A DNA stretch of 64,000 nt, from positions 292,898 to 356,897 of the forward strand of contig NZ_JADDXU010000011.1 in assembly GCF_015163075.1 (NCBI RefSeq). The letters run 5' to 3'. The notes beneath the pieces are model-generated. The model saw nothing but the letters and a program-made list of their open reading frames with translations, had not been told where the DNA came from and searched no databases. This DNA is from Streptomyces justiciae. GTDB taxonomy: Bacteria > Actinomycetota > Actinomycetes > Streptomycetales > Streptomycetaceae. The translations under genes were made by a program, and so were the position numbers. Positions 41,739 through 49,828 of this stretch are shown here, piece by piece (the first letter of the stretch is position 1; the number at the start of each line of letters is the position of its first letter).

Positions 41739-43051
41739 ATACGGTCCATCAGGACAGGGCATTCGCCGCGCACGATTTCGGCCACATCGTCGAGTCCCGG
41801 CCGCTCGACGTCCTCGCGCCGCGTTCCGGAGCCGAGGTCCAGGGCCTGGTCGCCTTCGCGGACCGGCACCGGCTGCCGGTCACGGCCCGGGGCCGCGGAC
41901 TCGCCCCGTACGGGCAGGGCCAGGCCCATGGCGGATACGTCGTCGACATGGGCGCCCTGAACGAGGTGCGCTGCGTGCCGGGCGACCGGACGCTCGTCGC
42001 CGGGGCGGGGGCAACCTGGGGCGAGGTCGTGCGCGCCGCGCTGGCAGCGGGCCTCGTACCGCCCGTCCTCCCCGACCACCTCGGCGCCAGCGTCGGCGGG
42101 GTGCTCAGCACCGGCAGCTTCGGTGCCTCCAGTCACCGGTGCGGGCTCGTCGCCGACTGGGTAAGGGAGTTGGAGGTGGTCACCGGCACCGGCGAGCGCC
42201 TCGTCTGCTCCCCCGAACGGCACCCGGACCTCTTCCGGGCGGTCCTGGCGGGTCTCGGCCAGTGCGCGCTGATCCTGCGGGCCGTCCTCCGCCTGGTCCC
42301 CGCGCCCGAACGAGTCCGCCGCTACCGCCTCTACCACGACGATCCCGGACCGTACTTCGCCGACCAGCGGCGCATCGCCCGCGACGGCCGGTTCACCCAT
42401 GTCGGGGGCCAGGCCCGCCCGGCCCTCGGCGGCGGCTGGCGCTACATGATCGAGGCGGTGGCCCCGCACGGCGGTGAACTCCCCTGCGTCGACGACCTGT
42501 TGATCGGCGACCTCGGCCACGACCGGGACACCGAGGAGATCGAGGACCTGTCGTACGGGGAGTACCTCCGTCGCCTGGACCGCGACGAACGGCTGCTGCG
42601 CGCCACCGGCGAGTGGGACCGCCCGCACCCGTGGCTCGGCCTGCTGCTCCCCGAGGAGGTGGCCGAGGCCTTCGTCCCGGGTGTACTCACCGAGCCCGAG
42701 CAACAGGGCCTGCGCACCTGCGGAGTGGTCCAACTGCGCCCGCTGAACGGCCGTACGCTGCGCGCGCCCATGCTGCGCAGGCCGGCCGGTGAACTCCTGT
42801 GCCTGCTCTCCCTGATGCGCACCGCACCGCCCGCCGACCCGGACACGGTACGGCGCATGGTCGCCGCCAATCGCGCGCTGTACGAGCGGGCCCGCGCCGT
42901 CGGCGGGGTCCTGCACCCCATGAGCGCGCTGCCGATGACACCCGAGGACTGGCGGCACCACTTCGGCCCCGGCTGGACGGACCTCGCGCACGCCAAGGAC
43001 CGCTACGACCCGCACGCCATCCTGACCAGGGGGTACGGGCTGTGGGCGTGA
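41735..43051 (+). CDS. Cytokinin-dehydrogenase-like FAD flavoprotein
   Basis: 438 residues, ATGA overlap with the isopentenyltransferase gene. The FAD-binding PCMH/VAO fold is visible: VTARGRGLAPYGQGQAHGGY, then LPDHLGASVGGVLSTGSFGA, and the C-terminal LAHAKDRYDPHAILTRGYGL typical of the cytokinin oxidase family. Plant CKX has GRGHS, where His binds FAD covalently; here the positions read Leu56-Ala57, so FAD is probably non-covalent. The catalytic-Asp position in the plant enzyme appears as Glu147 (RELEVVTG). It may be a dehydrogenase of an isopentenyl side chain or may have a changed reaction; in R. fascians FasE is the equivalent. Confidence 0.82.
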   Translation: MNTVHQDRAFAAHDFGHIVESRPLDVLAPRSGAEVQGLVAFADRHRLPVTARGRGLAPYGQGQAHGGYVVDMGALNEVRCVPGDRTLVAGAGATWGEVVRAALAAGLVPPVLPDHLGASVGGVLSTGSFGASSHRCGLVADWVRELEVVTGTGERLVCSPERHPDLFRAVLAGLGQCALILRAVLRLVPAPERVRRYRLYHDDPGPYFADQRRIARDGRFTHVGGQARPALGGGWRYMIEAVAPHGGELPCVDDLLIGDLGHDRDTEEIEDLSYGEYLRRLDRDERLLRATGEWDRPHPWLGLLLPEEVAEAFVPGVLTEPEQQGLRTCGVVQLRPLNGRTLRAPMLRRPAGELLCLLSLMRTAPPADPDTVRRMVAANRALYERARAVGGVLHPMSALPMTPEDWRHHFGPGWTDLAHAKDRYDPHAILTRGYGLWA

Positions 43052-44550
43052 GCACGGTGACCGTCTTCTGCGGCGCCTCCCCCGGCCGCCGGCCCGGCCA
43101 TCTGCGCACCGCGGCCCGCCTCGGCCGGACACTGGCCGCGGCGGGGACACGGCTGGTCTACGGCGGTGCCCGCACCGGACTCATGGGCGCCCTCGCCGAC
43201 GCGGCCCTGGCGGCCGGGGGCGCGGTGACCGGTGTGGTGCCGCGGGCCATGCTGCCGTACGAGATCACGCACACCGGGCTCACCGAGCTCGAGGTCGTGG
43301 CCGATCTCCATGAACGCAAGGCGCGGATGGCCGAGTCGGGGGACGCCTTCGTGGCGCTGCCGGGCGGTCTGGGTACGGCGGAGGAGCTGCTGGAGGTGCT
43401 GTCGTGGGCCCAGTTGGGTCTGCACCGCAAGCCGTGTCTGCTGCTCGACCCGGACGGCTTCTACCGCCCGCTGCTGGCCTTCCTGGAGCAGGCGCGGGAC
43501 GAGGGTTTCCTGCACGCCGGGGACCTGGAGCGGATCGTGGTGTGCAGGTCGGTCGAGGAGGTCATGGCGCGGCTGACCGAGGCACAGGCGCAGGAGGCCC
43601 CGGCGTGGGTGGCGCACGGCCGGACGGCGTTCCTGTTCTCGGCGGCCGGGTCCCAGCAACCGGGCATGGGACGCGAACTCCACGCCACGTCAACGGTGTT
43701 CGCCGACGCCCTCGACGCGGTCTGCGGACGGCTCGACCCGTATCTCGACCTGCCGCTGCGGGACGTGATGTTCGCGCCCGCCGGAACGCCCCGGGCCGCA
43801 CTGCTGGACCGGGTGGCGTTCGGACTGCCCGCGATCTTCGCCCTCCAGGTCGCCCAGTTCCGGCTGCTGGAGAGCCAGGGGCTGCGGCCGCACGTGCTGT
43901 TCGGCTACTCGGCCGGGCATCTGGCGGCGGCCCACGCGGCGGGCGTGTTCTCACTGCCGGACGCCTGCCGTGCGGTGGGCACGCTGTCGCGGCTGGTGCG
44001 GGCGCTGCCGGAGGGCGGGTGCATGGCCGCGGTGGAGGCGTCGCCGCAGGAGCTGCGACCCGGGCCGGGCGCGGTGCTCGCCGCGGTCAACGGGCCCCGG
44101 GCCGTGGTGGTGTCCGGGGACAGGGCGGCGGTGACCGCGGAGTGCGAGAAGTGGACGGCCCGGGGCCGCCGCACCCACGTCCTGCGCGTCGACGCCGCTC
44201 CCCACTCGCCCCGCTTCGACCCGATCCTCGCCGACTACCACCGCGCCCTGCGCACGATGGAGCTCCACGTCCCGCGCATCCCCCTCCTGTCGGACACGAC
44301 CGCCCGCCCGGTGACCCGCGAGGCCACCGAACCCGGTTACTGGGTACGGGCGTTGCGTCGGCCCGTGCGGTTCGCGGACGCGGCGGCCCGGCTCCGCGCC
44401 GACGGCACGACCACCTTCCTCGAACTGGGTCCCGGCGAGGTCCTCACCGGCATGCTCGACGCCTGTCTGCCGCGCGGCGCCGACCGGCCGCTGCTGCTCT
44501 CGATGACCCGGAACTGGCGCGCCCTGGGCCCGGCGGCCGACGTAGCCTGA
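43042..44550 (+). CDS. Fusion: LOG-type phosphoribohydrolase + PKS-type acyltransferase domain
   Basis: 502 residues. I chose GTG 43042 since AGGGGG (43028-43033) is 8 bases upstream; GTG 43048, which overlaps the previous stop as GTGA, is also possible. Residues 1-180 are a LOG domain with the motif PGGLGTAEE (107-115) and the Arg92 region ERKARM, the catalytic signature of cytokinin riboside 5'-monophosphate phosphoribohydrolases. Residues about 193-495 are an acyltransferase domain of FabD/PKS type: FLFSAAGSQQPGMGREL, nucleophile GYSAGH (Ser290), and catalytic His388 in DAAPHSPRFD. No acyl-carrier domain is present. It would release a free N6-modified adenine, and the second half may acylate it or a carrier. 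Confidence 0.88.
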   Translation: MGVSTVTVFCGASPGRRPGHLRTAARLGRTLAAAGTRLVYGGARTGLMGALADAALAAGGAVTGVVPRAMLPYEITHTGLTELEVVADLHERKARMAESGDAFVALPGGLGTAEELLEVLSWAQLGLHRKPCLLLDPDGFYRPLLAFLEQARDEGFLHAGDLERIVVCRSVEEVMARLTEAQAQEAPAWVAHGRTAFLFSAAGSQQPGMGRELHATSTVFADALDAVCGRLDPYLDLPLRDVMFAPAGTPRAALLDRVAFGLPAIFALQVAQFRLLESQGLRPHVLFGYSAGHLAAAHAAGVFSLPDACRAVGTLSRLVRALPEGGCMAAVEASPQELRPGPGAVLAAVNGPRAVVVSGDRAAVTAECEKWTARGRRTHVLRVDAAPHSPRFDPILADYHRALRTMELHVPRIPLLSDTTARPVTREATEPGYWVRALRRPVRFADAAARLRADGTTTFLELGPGEVLTGMLDACLPRGADRPLLLSMTRNWRALGPAADVA

Positions 44551-44578
44551 ATGCTCCGCCCGACTCCGAGGGAGCGCC

Positions 44579-46333
44579 GTGAGCATCGCAGAGCCCGAGC
44601 AGGCCACGCCCACCTGGCGACTGCTGCTGGGATACGTCCGGCCGCATCGGTGGGCGCTGCTGCTGGGCGCCCTGCTCTCGCTCGTGACGGGCGCCACGGG
44701 GCTGCTGCTGCCGCTCGTGGCGAGGGAGTTGATCGACGACCTGTCCCACGACCGCACCGTCACGGGCGCGTTGCTCCTCATGTCGGCCCTGGTGGTGGGC
44801 AACGCGGCGGTGGGGGCGCTGGGTTCGTACGTGCTGCGCCGCACCGCCGAGTCGGTGGTGCTCGGCGCGCGGCGCGCTCTGTCGTCGTATCTGCTGCGCC
44901 TGCGCATCACGGCCGTCGACCGCACCGAGCCAGGCGATCTGATGTCGCGCATCACCTCGGACACGACGCTGCTGCGCGAGGTCACCACCGACTCCCTCGT
45001 CGGCCTCGGCACGGGCGGGCTGACGCTCGTCGCGACGATCGTGATGATGGGCCTGGTCGATCCGGTCCTGCTGGGTGTCACCCTGGTCGTCATCGCCGCC
45101 GCGGGCACGGTCCTCGGCGTGATCGTGCCGCGCATCAACCGGGCCAGCCGGCAGGCGCAGGACGCGGTCGGGGTGATGGGCGCCTCGCTGGAGCGGATCC
45201 TCGGCGCGCTGCGCACAGTGAAGGCGTCCGGCGCGGAACACCGGGAGGAACGCACGCTGCACGAGGCCGCCGAGGAGTCCTGGCGACAGAGCGTGCGCGC
45301 CGCCAAGTGGTCGGCGGCGGCGGGCAATACGGCGGGTCTGGCGATGCAGATCGCCTTCATCACGGTCCTCGCGGTCGGCGGGGCACGGGTGGCGACCGAC
45401 GCGATCGATGTGGGCACGCTGGTGGCGTTCCTGCTGTACGTCTTCTATCTGATGTCGCCGATCCAGCAGGTCGTCGGCGCGATCACGCAGTACCAGACCG
45501 GTGCCGCGGCCCTGGCCCGCATCCAGGAGGCGCTCCGGCTGCCCGCCGAACCGGCCGACCTGCCCGCCCCGTTGCCCACACCGGGCGCGGCTCCGGCCAC
45601 CCTCACCTTCACGGACGTCCGCTTCCGCTACGCCGACGACCTGCCGTACGTCCATCACGGAGTGACGTTCTCGGTGCCGGCCCAGGGCATGACCGCGTTC
45701 GTCGGCCCGTCGGGCGCCGGCAAGACCACGGTGTTCTCGCTGATCGAGCGCTTCTACGACCCCGAGTCGGGCGGCATCGCGCTGGACGGCCGCGACCTCG
45801 CCGACTGGCCGCTGCCGCAGCTGCGTTCGGCGATCGGGTACGTCGAGCAGGACGCGCCCGTCCTGTCGGGCTCGCTGCGGGACAACCTGCTGCTGGGCAA
45901 CCCGGAGGCGGCCGAGGACGCCCTGACCCGCGTGCTCAAGACGACCCGGCTGGACGGTCTGGTGGCCCGGTTGCCCCGCGGCCTGGACACGCTCGTGGGC
46001 CACCGCGGCACCAAGCTCTCCGGCGGCGAACGCCAACGCGTCGCCATCGCCCGCGCGTTGCTGCGCCGCCCGCGCCTGCTGCTCCTCGACGAGGCGACCT
46101 CGCAGCTGGACGCGGTCAACGAGGCGGCGCTGCGCGACACCGTCGCCGACGTGGCCCGTACGACCACCGTCCTCGTCGTCGCGCACCGGCTGTCCACCGT
46201 CACCATGGCCGACCGGATCGTGGTGATGGACGCGGGCCGGGTACGCGCGGTGGGCACGCACCGCGAACTCGTGGCGTCCGATCCGCTCTACGCGGAGCTG
46301 GCGGCGACGCAGTTCCTGGCCACGGCGGAATGA
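44579..46333 (+). CDS. ABC exporter, fused membrane and ATPase domains
   Basis: 584 residues from GTG 44579, 28 bases after the LOG-acyltransferase gene with GAGGGAG upstream. Six membrane helices (about residues 20-300) are followed by an ATPase domain (about 345-575) with Walker A VGPSGAGKTT (about 376), signature KLSGGERQR, Walker B LLLLDEATS and the H-loop VVAHRLS. It is a type IV homodimeric exporter of the MsbA/LmrA kind. Linkage to the cytokinin-like genes suggests export of their product, by inference. Confidence 0.88.
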   Translation: MSIAEPEQATPTWRLLLGYVRPHRWALLLGALLSLVTGATGLLLPLVARELIDDLSHDRTVTGALLLMSALVVGNAAVGALGSYVLRRTAESVVLGARRALSSYLLRLRITAVDRTEPGDLMSRITSDTTLLREVTTDSLVGLGTGGLTLVATIVMMGLVDPVLLGVTLVVIAAAGTVLGVIVPRINRASRQAQDAVGVMGASLERILGALRTVKASGAEHREERTLHEAAEESWRQSVRAAKWSAAAGNTAGLAMQIAFITVLAVGGARVATDAIDVGTLVAFLLYVFYLMSPIQQVVGAITQYQTGAAALARIQEALRLPAEPADLPAPLPTPGAAPATLTFTDVRFRYADDLPYVHHGVTFSVPAQGMTAFVGPSGAGKTTVFSLIERFYDPESGGIALDGRDLADWPLPQLRSAIGYVEQDAPVLSGSLRDNLLLGNPEAAEDALTRVLKTTRLDGLVARLPRGLDTLVGHRGTKLSGGERQRVAIARALLRRPRLLLLDEATSQLDAVNEAALRDTVADVARTTTVLVVAHRLSTVTMADRIVVMDAGRVRAVGTHRELVASDPLYAELAATQFLATAE

Positions 46334-46342
46334 ACTCCGGTC

Positions 46343-46771
46343 TCAGGGGCGGCGGTTACGCTTCCGCACCAGGGCACGCACCGACTTCGACCCGACAATG
46401 CCGACCAGCATGCCCGCGAGCGGGAGCGCGATGTCGACCCACGGGTCGCGGATGGGCTTGTAGACGGCCGTACCGTCCTTGATCTCGATGTATCCGAGCG
46501 GCCTGGCGTCGACACCGCCTCCCCCGCCACCGCCCTCCCCGCTCCGCGTGGTGCCGCTCTCATGCCCTGCGCCGCCGCCGAAACCGAAGCTGACCCGGGC
46601 GACAGGGACGACCGTGACGCCGTCCCGGGTGATCGGCTCGCCGTACACGGCACTGACGGTGGCCTTGCCGCCGAGCTTCTCGGCGAGGCGTTCCAGCAGG
46701 GTGGTGGATGCTTGGACGGCGCCGAGTTCGGTCGACGGCGTGGACGCGGAGGTCTCTTGGGCGGCGGTCAT
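46343..46771 (-). CDS. GerW family sporulation protein (YtfJ-like)
   Basis: 142 residues. The sequence LLERLAEKLGGKATVSAVYG, GVTVVPVARVSFGFGGGAG and YIEIKDGTAVYKPIRDPW matches the GerW/YtfJ family. A glycine run separates the halves. A C-terminal hydrophobic segment (VDIALPLAGMLVGIVGSKSV) ends in a basic tail. It is found in spore-forming firmicutes and in actinomycetes. It is convergent with the exporter gene (9-base gap). Confidence 0.88.
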   Translation of the reverse strand: MTAAQETSASTPSTELGAVQASTTLLERLAEKLGGKATVSAVYGEPITRDGVTVVPVARVSFGFGGGAGHESGTTRSGEGGGGGGGVDARPLGYIEIKDGTAVYKPIRDPWVDIALPLAGMLVGIVGSKSVRALVRKRNRRP

Positions 46772-46824
46772 CGCCTCACCCTAGGCCGGAGGCCGCCGCT
46801 CCGGCAGGGGCCGTGAAGTTTGCC

Positions 46825-47658
46825 CTAGCCCTCCAGTCGGCGCAGCCGTTCGGCGTCACAGGTGCGCGGGCAGGTGGAGCAGGCCTCGGCCGGGCGGATC
46901 GCGTAGAACATGCAGCAGCCGGTACGGGTCCGGGTCGCGTGGCGGCGGCCGTCCGCGCCGGCCAGGTAACGGAAGTCGGCGCCACTGGGATACGGCGGTA
47001 CGGCCACCGGCAGCACCTCGGTGGCGGCTCTGATCGCGGCGCCTTCCTGGCCGAGCATCCGGCCGAGGTACCACAGGGCGGAGACGAGGTCGTCGGAGAC
47101 CATGCCCCACAGGGCGCGTGAGCGGCGGCGCGCGACGGGGGCGATCGCGGCGAGCAGGGGCCGCATGTGCTCGGCGAGACCCATCCTCAACTGGGCGCGC
47201 AGTTGCTCTTCCTGAGGGAGCGTCAGCACTCCGGGGTGGGCGGCCATCGGATCGTCGGTCAGGCAGGCGAGTTCCGTGCCGGGGGTGATGGTGTACGTCC
47301 CCGAGGCGAGGTCGAGGCGGAGATCTTCGGGGCGGATGCGGGGCACCCGGCGTTCGAGGTACCAGGGGCCGCCGATGAGCATGCCGACGGTCCAGGCGTA
47401 GTCGTGCAGGGCGCGGGAGGCGGCGACGTCCGGGCGCGGGCGCGTCCCGTAGCGATCGTGAACGCGGGCCGCCTCTGCCTCGACGAAGGCGTTCAGCGCG
47501 ACGGGATCGGCCGCCAACTCGGCGGCCGTCACGCCCCCTTGTGCCGTTCGAACCACTCTCACGTCGAGCGCTTCGCAGACGCCGGCCAGGCGCCGGTAGA
47601 CGTCACCGAGCGCTTGGGCGACAGCGCCGTCCGGCGAGGTCTTCAGGGCCACGGGCAT
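46825..47658 (-). CDS. FhuF-like ferric-siderophore reductase (2Fe-2S)
   Basis: 277 residues from ATG 47658. The C-terminus carries the iron-sulfur Cys set CCMFYAIRPAEACSTCPRTC, the CC-x10-C-x2-C pattern of FhuF-type reductases. It probably reduces iron in the imported ferric siderophore and releases it in the cytoplasm. An iron-box-like sequence lies 28 bases upstream. It is divergent from the siderophore importer. The extra N-terminal M further upstream is less likely because the frame there lacks a ribosome site. Confidence 0.82.
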   Translation of the reverse strand: MPVALKTSPDGAVAQALGDVYRRLAGVCEALDVRVVRTAQGGVTAAELAADPVALNAFVEAEAARVHDRYGTRPRPDVAASRALHDYAWTVGMLIGGPWYLERRVPRIRPEDLRLDLASGTYTITPGTELACLTDDPMAAHPGVLTLPQEEQLRAQLRMGLAEHMRPLLAAIAPVARRRSRALWGMVSDDLVSALWYLGRMLGQEGAAIRAATEVLPVAVPPYPSGADFRYLAGADGRRHATRTRTGCCMFYAIRPAEACSTCPRTCDAERLRRLEG

Positions 47659-47685
47659 CGGCGCGCTCCCCCACAGAGAGGTTTG

Positions 47686-47704
47686 ATAGGTAAGCCTTAC
47701 CTTA
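47686..47704. promoter_or_regulatory. Iron box (DmdR/IdeR-type) before the reductase gene
   Basis: ATAGGTAAGCCTTACCTTA matches the palindromic actinobacterial iron-box consensus TTAGGTTAGGCTAACCTAA at 14 of 19 positions. It should repress the FhuF-like gene in high iron. Confidence 0.75.
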
Positions 47705-47765
47705 GCGTGATCAAGGGAGGTCCATGTCAAGCCACGTCAAAGCATCCTCACAGCCAGTTGAAAAC

Positions 47766-47784
47766 TAAAGCAAGCCTCACCTAA
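47766..47784. promoter_or_regulatory. Iron box (DmdR/IdeR-type) before the siderophore operon
   Basis: TAAAGCAAGCCTCACCTAA matches the consensus at 13 of 19 positions, with the right half GCCT-ACCTAA strong. It lies 11 bases before the first importer gene and no other box was found up to 58705, so it may control the whole operon. Confidence 0.72.
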
Positions 47785-47795
47785 GCTCACCGCTC

Positions 47796-48824
47796 GTGAC
47801 TGCGACCCAACGGGGCGCACCCCCCACAGGTGTGCCCTTTCGTGCCTTCAGGCACATACCGCTCCTCCTGACCGGCCTCGCCGCCCTGACCCTGTGCACC
47901 GCACTGAGCCTCGCGCTCGGCGCCCGCTCCGTACCGCTCCCCACGGTGGTCGACGCCCTCTTCGGCGACGCCCACGGACGGGACGCTCTCGTGGTGACCG
48001 GGCTGCGGCTGCCGCGGACCGTCATCGGCCTCGTGGTCGGCGCCGCGTTGGGCGTCGCCGGTGCCGTTGCGCAGGCAATCACCCGCAACCCGCTCGCCTC
48101 GCCGACGACCCTCGGCATCAACGCGGGGGCGTCCTTCGCGGTCGTCGTCGCGATCTTCGCCCTGAAGCTCAACGACCCGGTCGAATACGTGTGGTTCGCG
48201 TTCGCCGGTGCCGCCGCGGCGGCCCTCTTCGCCCAGGCGCTGGCCCGCCGCGCCGGGGACATCGATCCCGTACGGCTCGCGCTGGGCGGCACCGTGCTCC
48301 AACTCGTGCTGCTGTCCTGGACGTCCGCGGTGATGCTGCTGAACCAGCGCACGCTCGACGAGGCCCGCTTCTGGCTCGCCGGTTCCCTGGCCGGGCGCCC
48401 GCTCGACACGCTGTGGCCGGTCCTGCCGACGCTGCTGCTCGGGATCGTCGTCGCGCTGGCGGTCGCCCCCGCCCTCAACGCCCTTGCCCTGGGCGACGAT
48501 TCGGCCCAGTCCCTCGGTGTCCCGGTCGCCCGCATCCGGCTCGCGGGCGGCATCGCGGTCGTCCTGCTCGCCGGGTCGGCGGTCGCGGTGGCAGGACCGG
48601 TCGCCTTCATCGGCCTGGCCGCCCCCCATCTCGTACGACCGCTGCTCGGCGCCGACCACCGGCTGCTCCTGCCCGGCTGTCTGATCGCGGGCCCGCTGCT
48701 CCTGCTGTCGGCCGATGTGCTCGGCCGGATGGTGCTGCGCCCCTCGGAGCTGGAGGTCGGCATCGTGACCGCGTTCCTGGGCGCGCCCCTGCTGGCGCTC
48801 CTGGCCCGGAAGGTGGCCCGATGA
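47796..48824 (+). CDS. Siderophore ABC importer permease (FecCD family) 1
   Basis: 342 residues from GTG 47796. Typical FecCD membrane pattern (RHIPLLLTGLAALTLCTALS) and the conserved LRLPRTVIGLVVGAALGVAG and NPLASPTTLGINAGASFAVV segments. It forms the inner-membrane channel for a ferric siderophore. ATGA overlap with the second permease. Confidence 0.93.
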   Translation: MTATQRGAPPTGVPFRAFRHIPLLLTGLAALTLCTALSLALGARSVPLPTVVDALFGDAHGRDALVVTGLRLPRTVIGLVVGAALGVAGAVAQAITRNPLASPTTLGINAGASFAVVVAIFALKLNDPVEYVWFAFAGAAAAALFAQALARRAGDIDPVRLALGGTVLQLVLLSWTSAVMLLNQRTLDEARFWLAGSLAGRPLDTLWPVLPTLLLGIVVALAVAPALNALALGDDSAQSLGVPVARIRLAGGIAVVLLAGSAVAVAGPVAFIGLAAPHLVRPLLGADHRLLLPGCLIAGPLLLLSADVLGRMVLRPSELEVGIVTAFLGAPLLALLARKVAR

Positions 48825-49828
48825 GCGGCGTCCGCACCCGGGTCGCGGTCTTCGCCGCCCTCGGACTTCTGGCGCTTTTCGCGCTGCTCACCGTCTCCCT
48901 GACGACCGGCGAGATGCGCATCCCCGCCGGCACGGCGCTGCGCGCGCTCGTCGGGCTCGGCGACGGCGGTGACGTACTCGTGGTGCAGCAGTTCCGGGCA
49001 CCCCGCGCGGTGGCGGCGATCGCCGGCGGAGCCGGGCTCGGGGTCGCGGGCTGTGTGCTGCAACGGCTGTTCCGCAACCCGCTGGCGTCCCCGGACGTCA
49101 TGGGCGTGACCGGCGGGGCCTCGCTGGGCGCGGTCGCGCTCATCGCGGCCGGCGCCTCGCAGACCCTGATCCCCTTGGGCGCGTTGGCCGGCGGGCTCCT
49201 CTCGGCGCTGCTGCTCGGCGTGTTCGCCTGGGGCTCCGGGCTCTCCGTCACCCGGCTGGTGCTCACCGGCCTCGCGGTCCAGGCGGGCCTCGCCGCCGCC
49301 GTGAACCTGATGATCGTGCGCTTCCCCGCCGAACTCGCCGGATCGGCGCTGCAATGGACCACGGGTTCGGTGTACGGGCGGACGTGGACGGAGGTGTGGG
49401 GAGCGGGCGGCGCCCTGCTGGTTGCGCTCGCCGCCGCTCTCGTCCTGCACCGCAGGCTGGCCGTGCTCGATCTCGGCGACGACTCGGCGGGCGCCCTCGG
49501 CCTCAACACGGCCACGGCACGCCTCCAACTCCTCGTCCTCGCCGTCGTGTTGGCGTCCCTGGCCGCCTCGCTCGCGGGCCCGGTGACCTTCGTCGCGCTC
49601 GCCGTGCCGCACGTCGTGCGGTTCCTCACCGGGCCGCCGACCGCCGTGTCCCTCGCCCTCGCCGGGCTCACGGGGGCGGTGCTGCTGCTCGCCTCCGACC
49701 TGGTGGTGCAGCACCTGCTGCCGATCGAGGGGCTGCCGGTCGGCGCGGTGACGGCCACGCTCGGCGCGCCCTGGCTGCTGGTGCTGATGTTCCGGCAGAG
49801 CTCGCCCGTACAGAGGACCCACGCATGA
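48821..49828 (+). CDS. Siderophore ABC importer permease (FecCD family) 2
   Basis: 335 residues, ATG 48821. Family motifs FRAPRAVAAIAGGAGLGVAG and NPLASPDVMGVTGGASLGAV are present. It probably forms a heterodimer with permease 1, as is usual in FecCD pairs. Its ATGA overlap with the ATPase gene indicates tight coupling. Confidence 0.93.
   Translation: MSGVRTRVAVFAALGLLALFALLTVSLTTGEMRIPAGTALRALVGLGDGGDVLVVQQFRAPRAVAAIAGGAGLGVAGCVLQRLFRNPLASPDVMGVTGGASLGAVALIAAGASQTLIPLGALAGGLLSALLLGVFAWGSGLSVTRLVLTGLAVQAGLAAAVNLMIVRFPAELAGSALQWTTGSVYGRTWTEVWGAGGALLVALAAALVLHRRLAVLDLGDDSAGALGLNTATARLQLLVLAVVLASLAASLAGPVTFVALAVPHVVRFLTGPPTAVSLALAGLTGAVLLLASDLVVQHLLPIEGLPVGAVTATLGAPWLLVLMFRQSSPVQRTHA

Noticed and set aside
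43042..43600. Lysine decarboxylase (older annotation of LOG-like proteins)
   Set aside because: The PGGxGTxxE motif marks phosphoribohydrolases; no PLP site is present.
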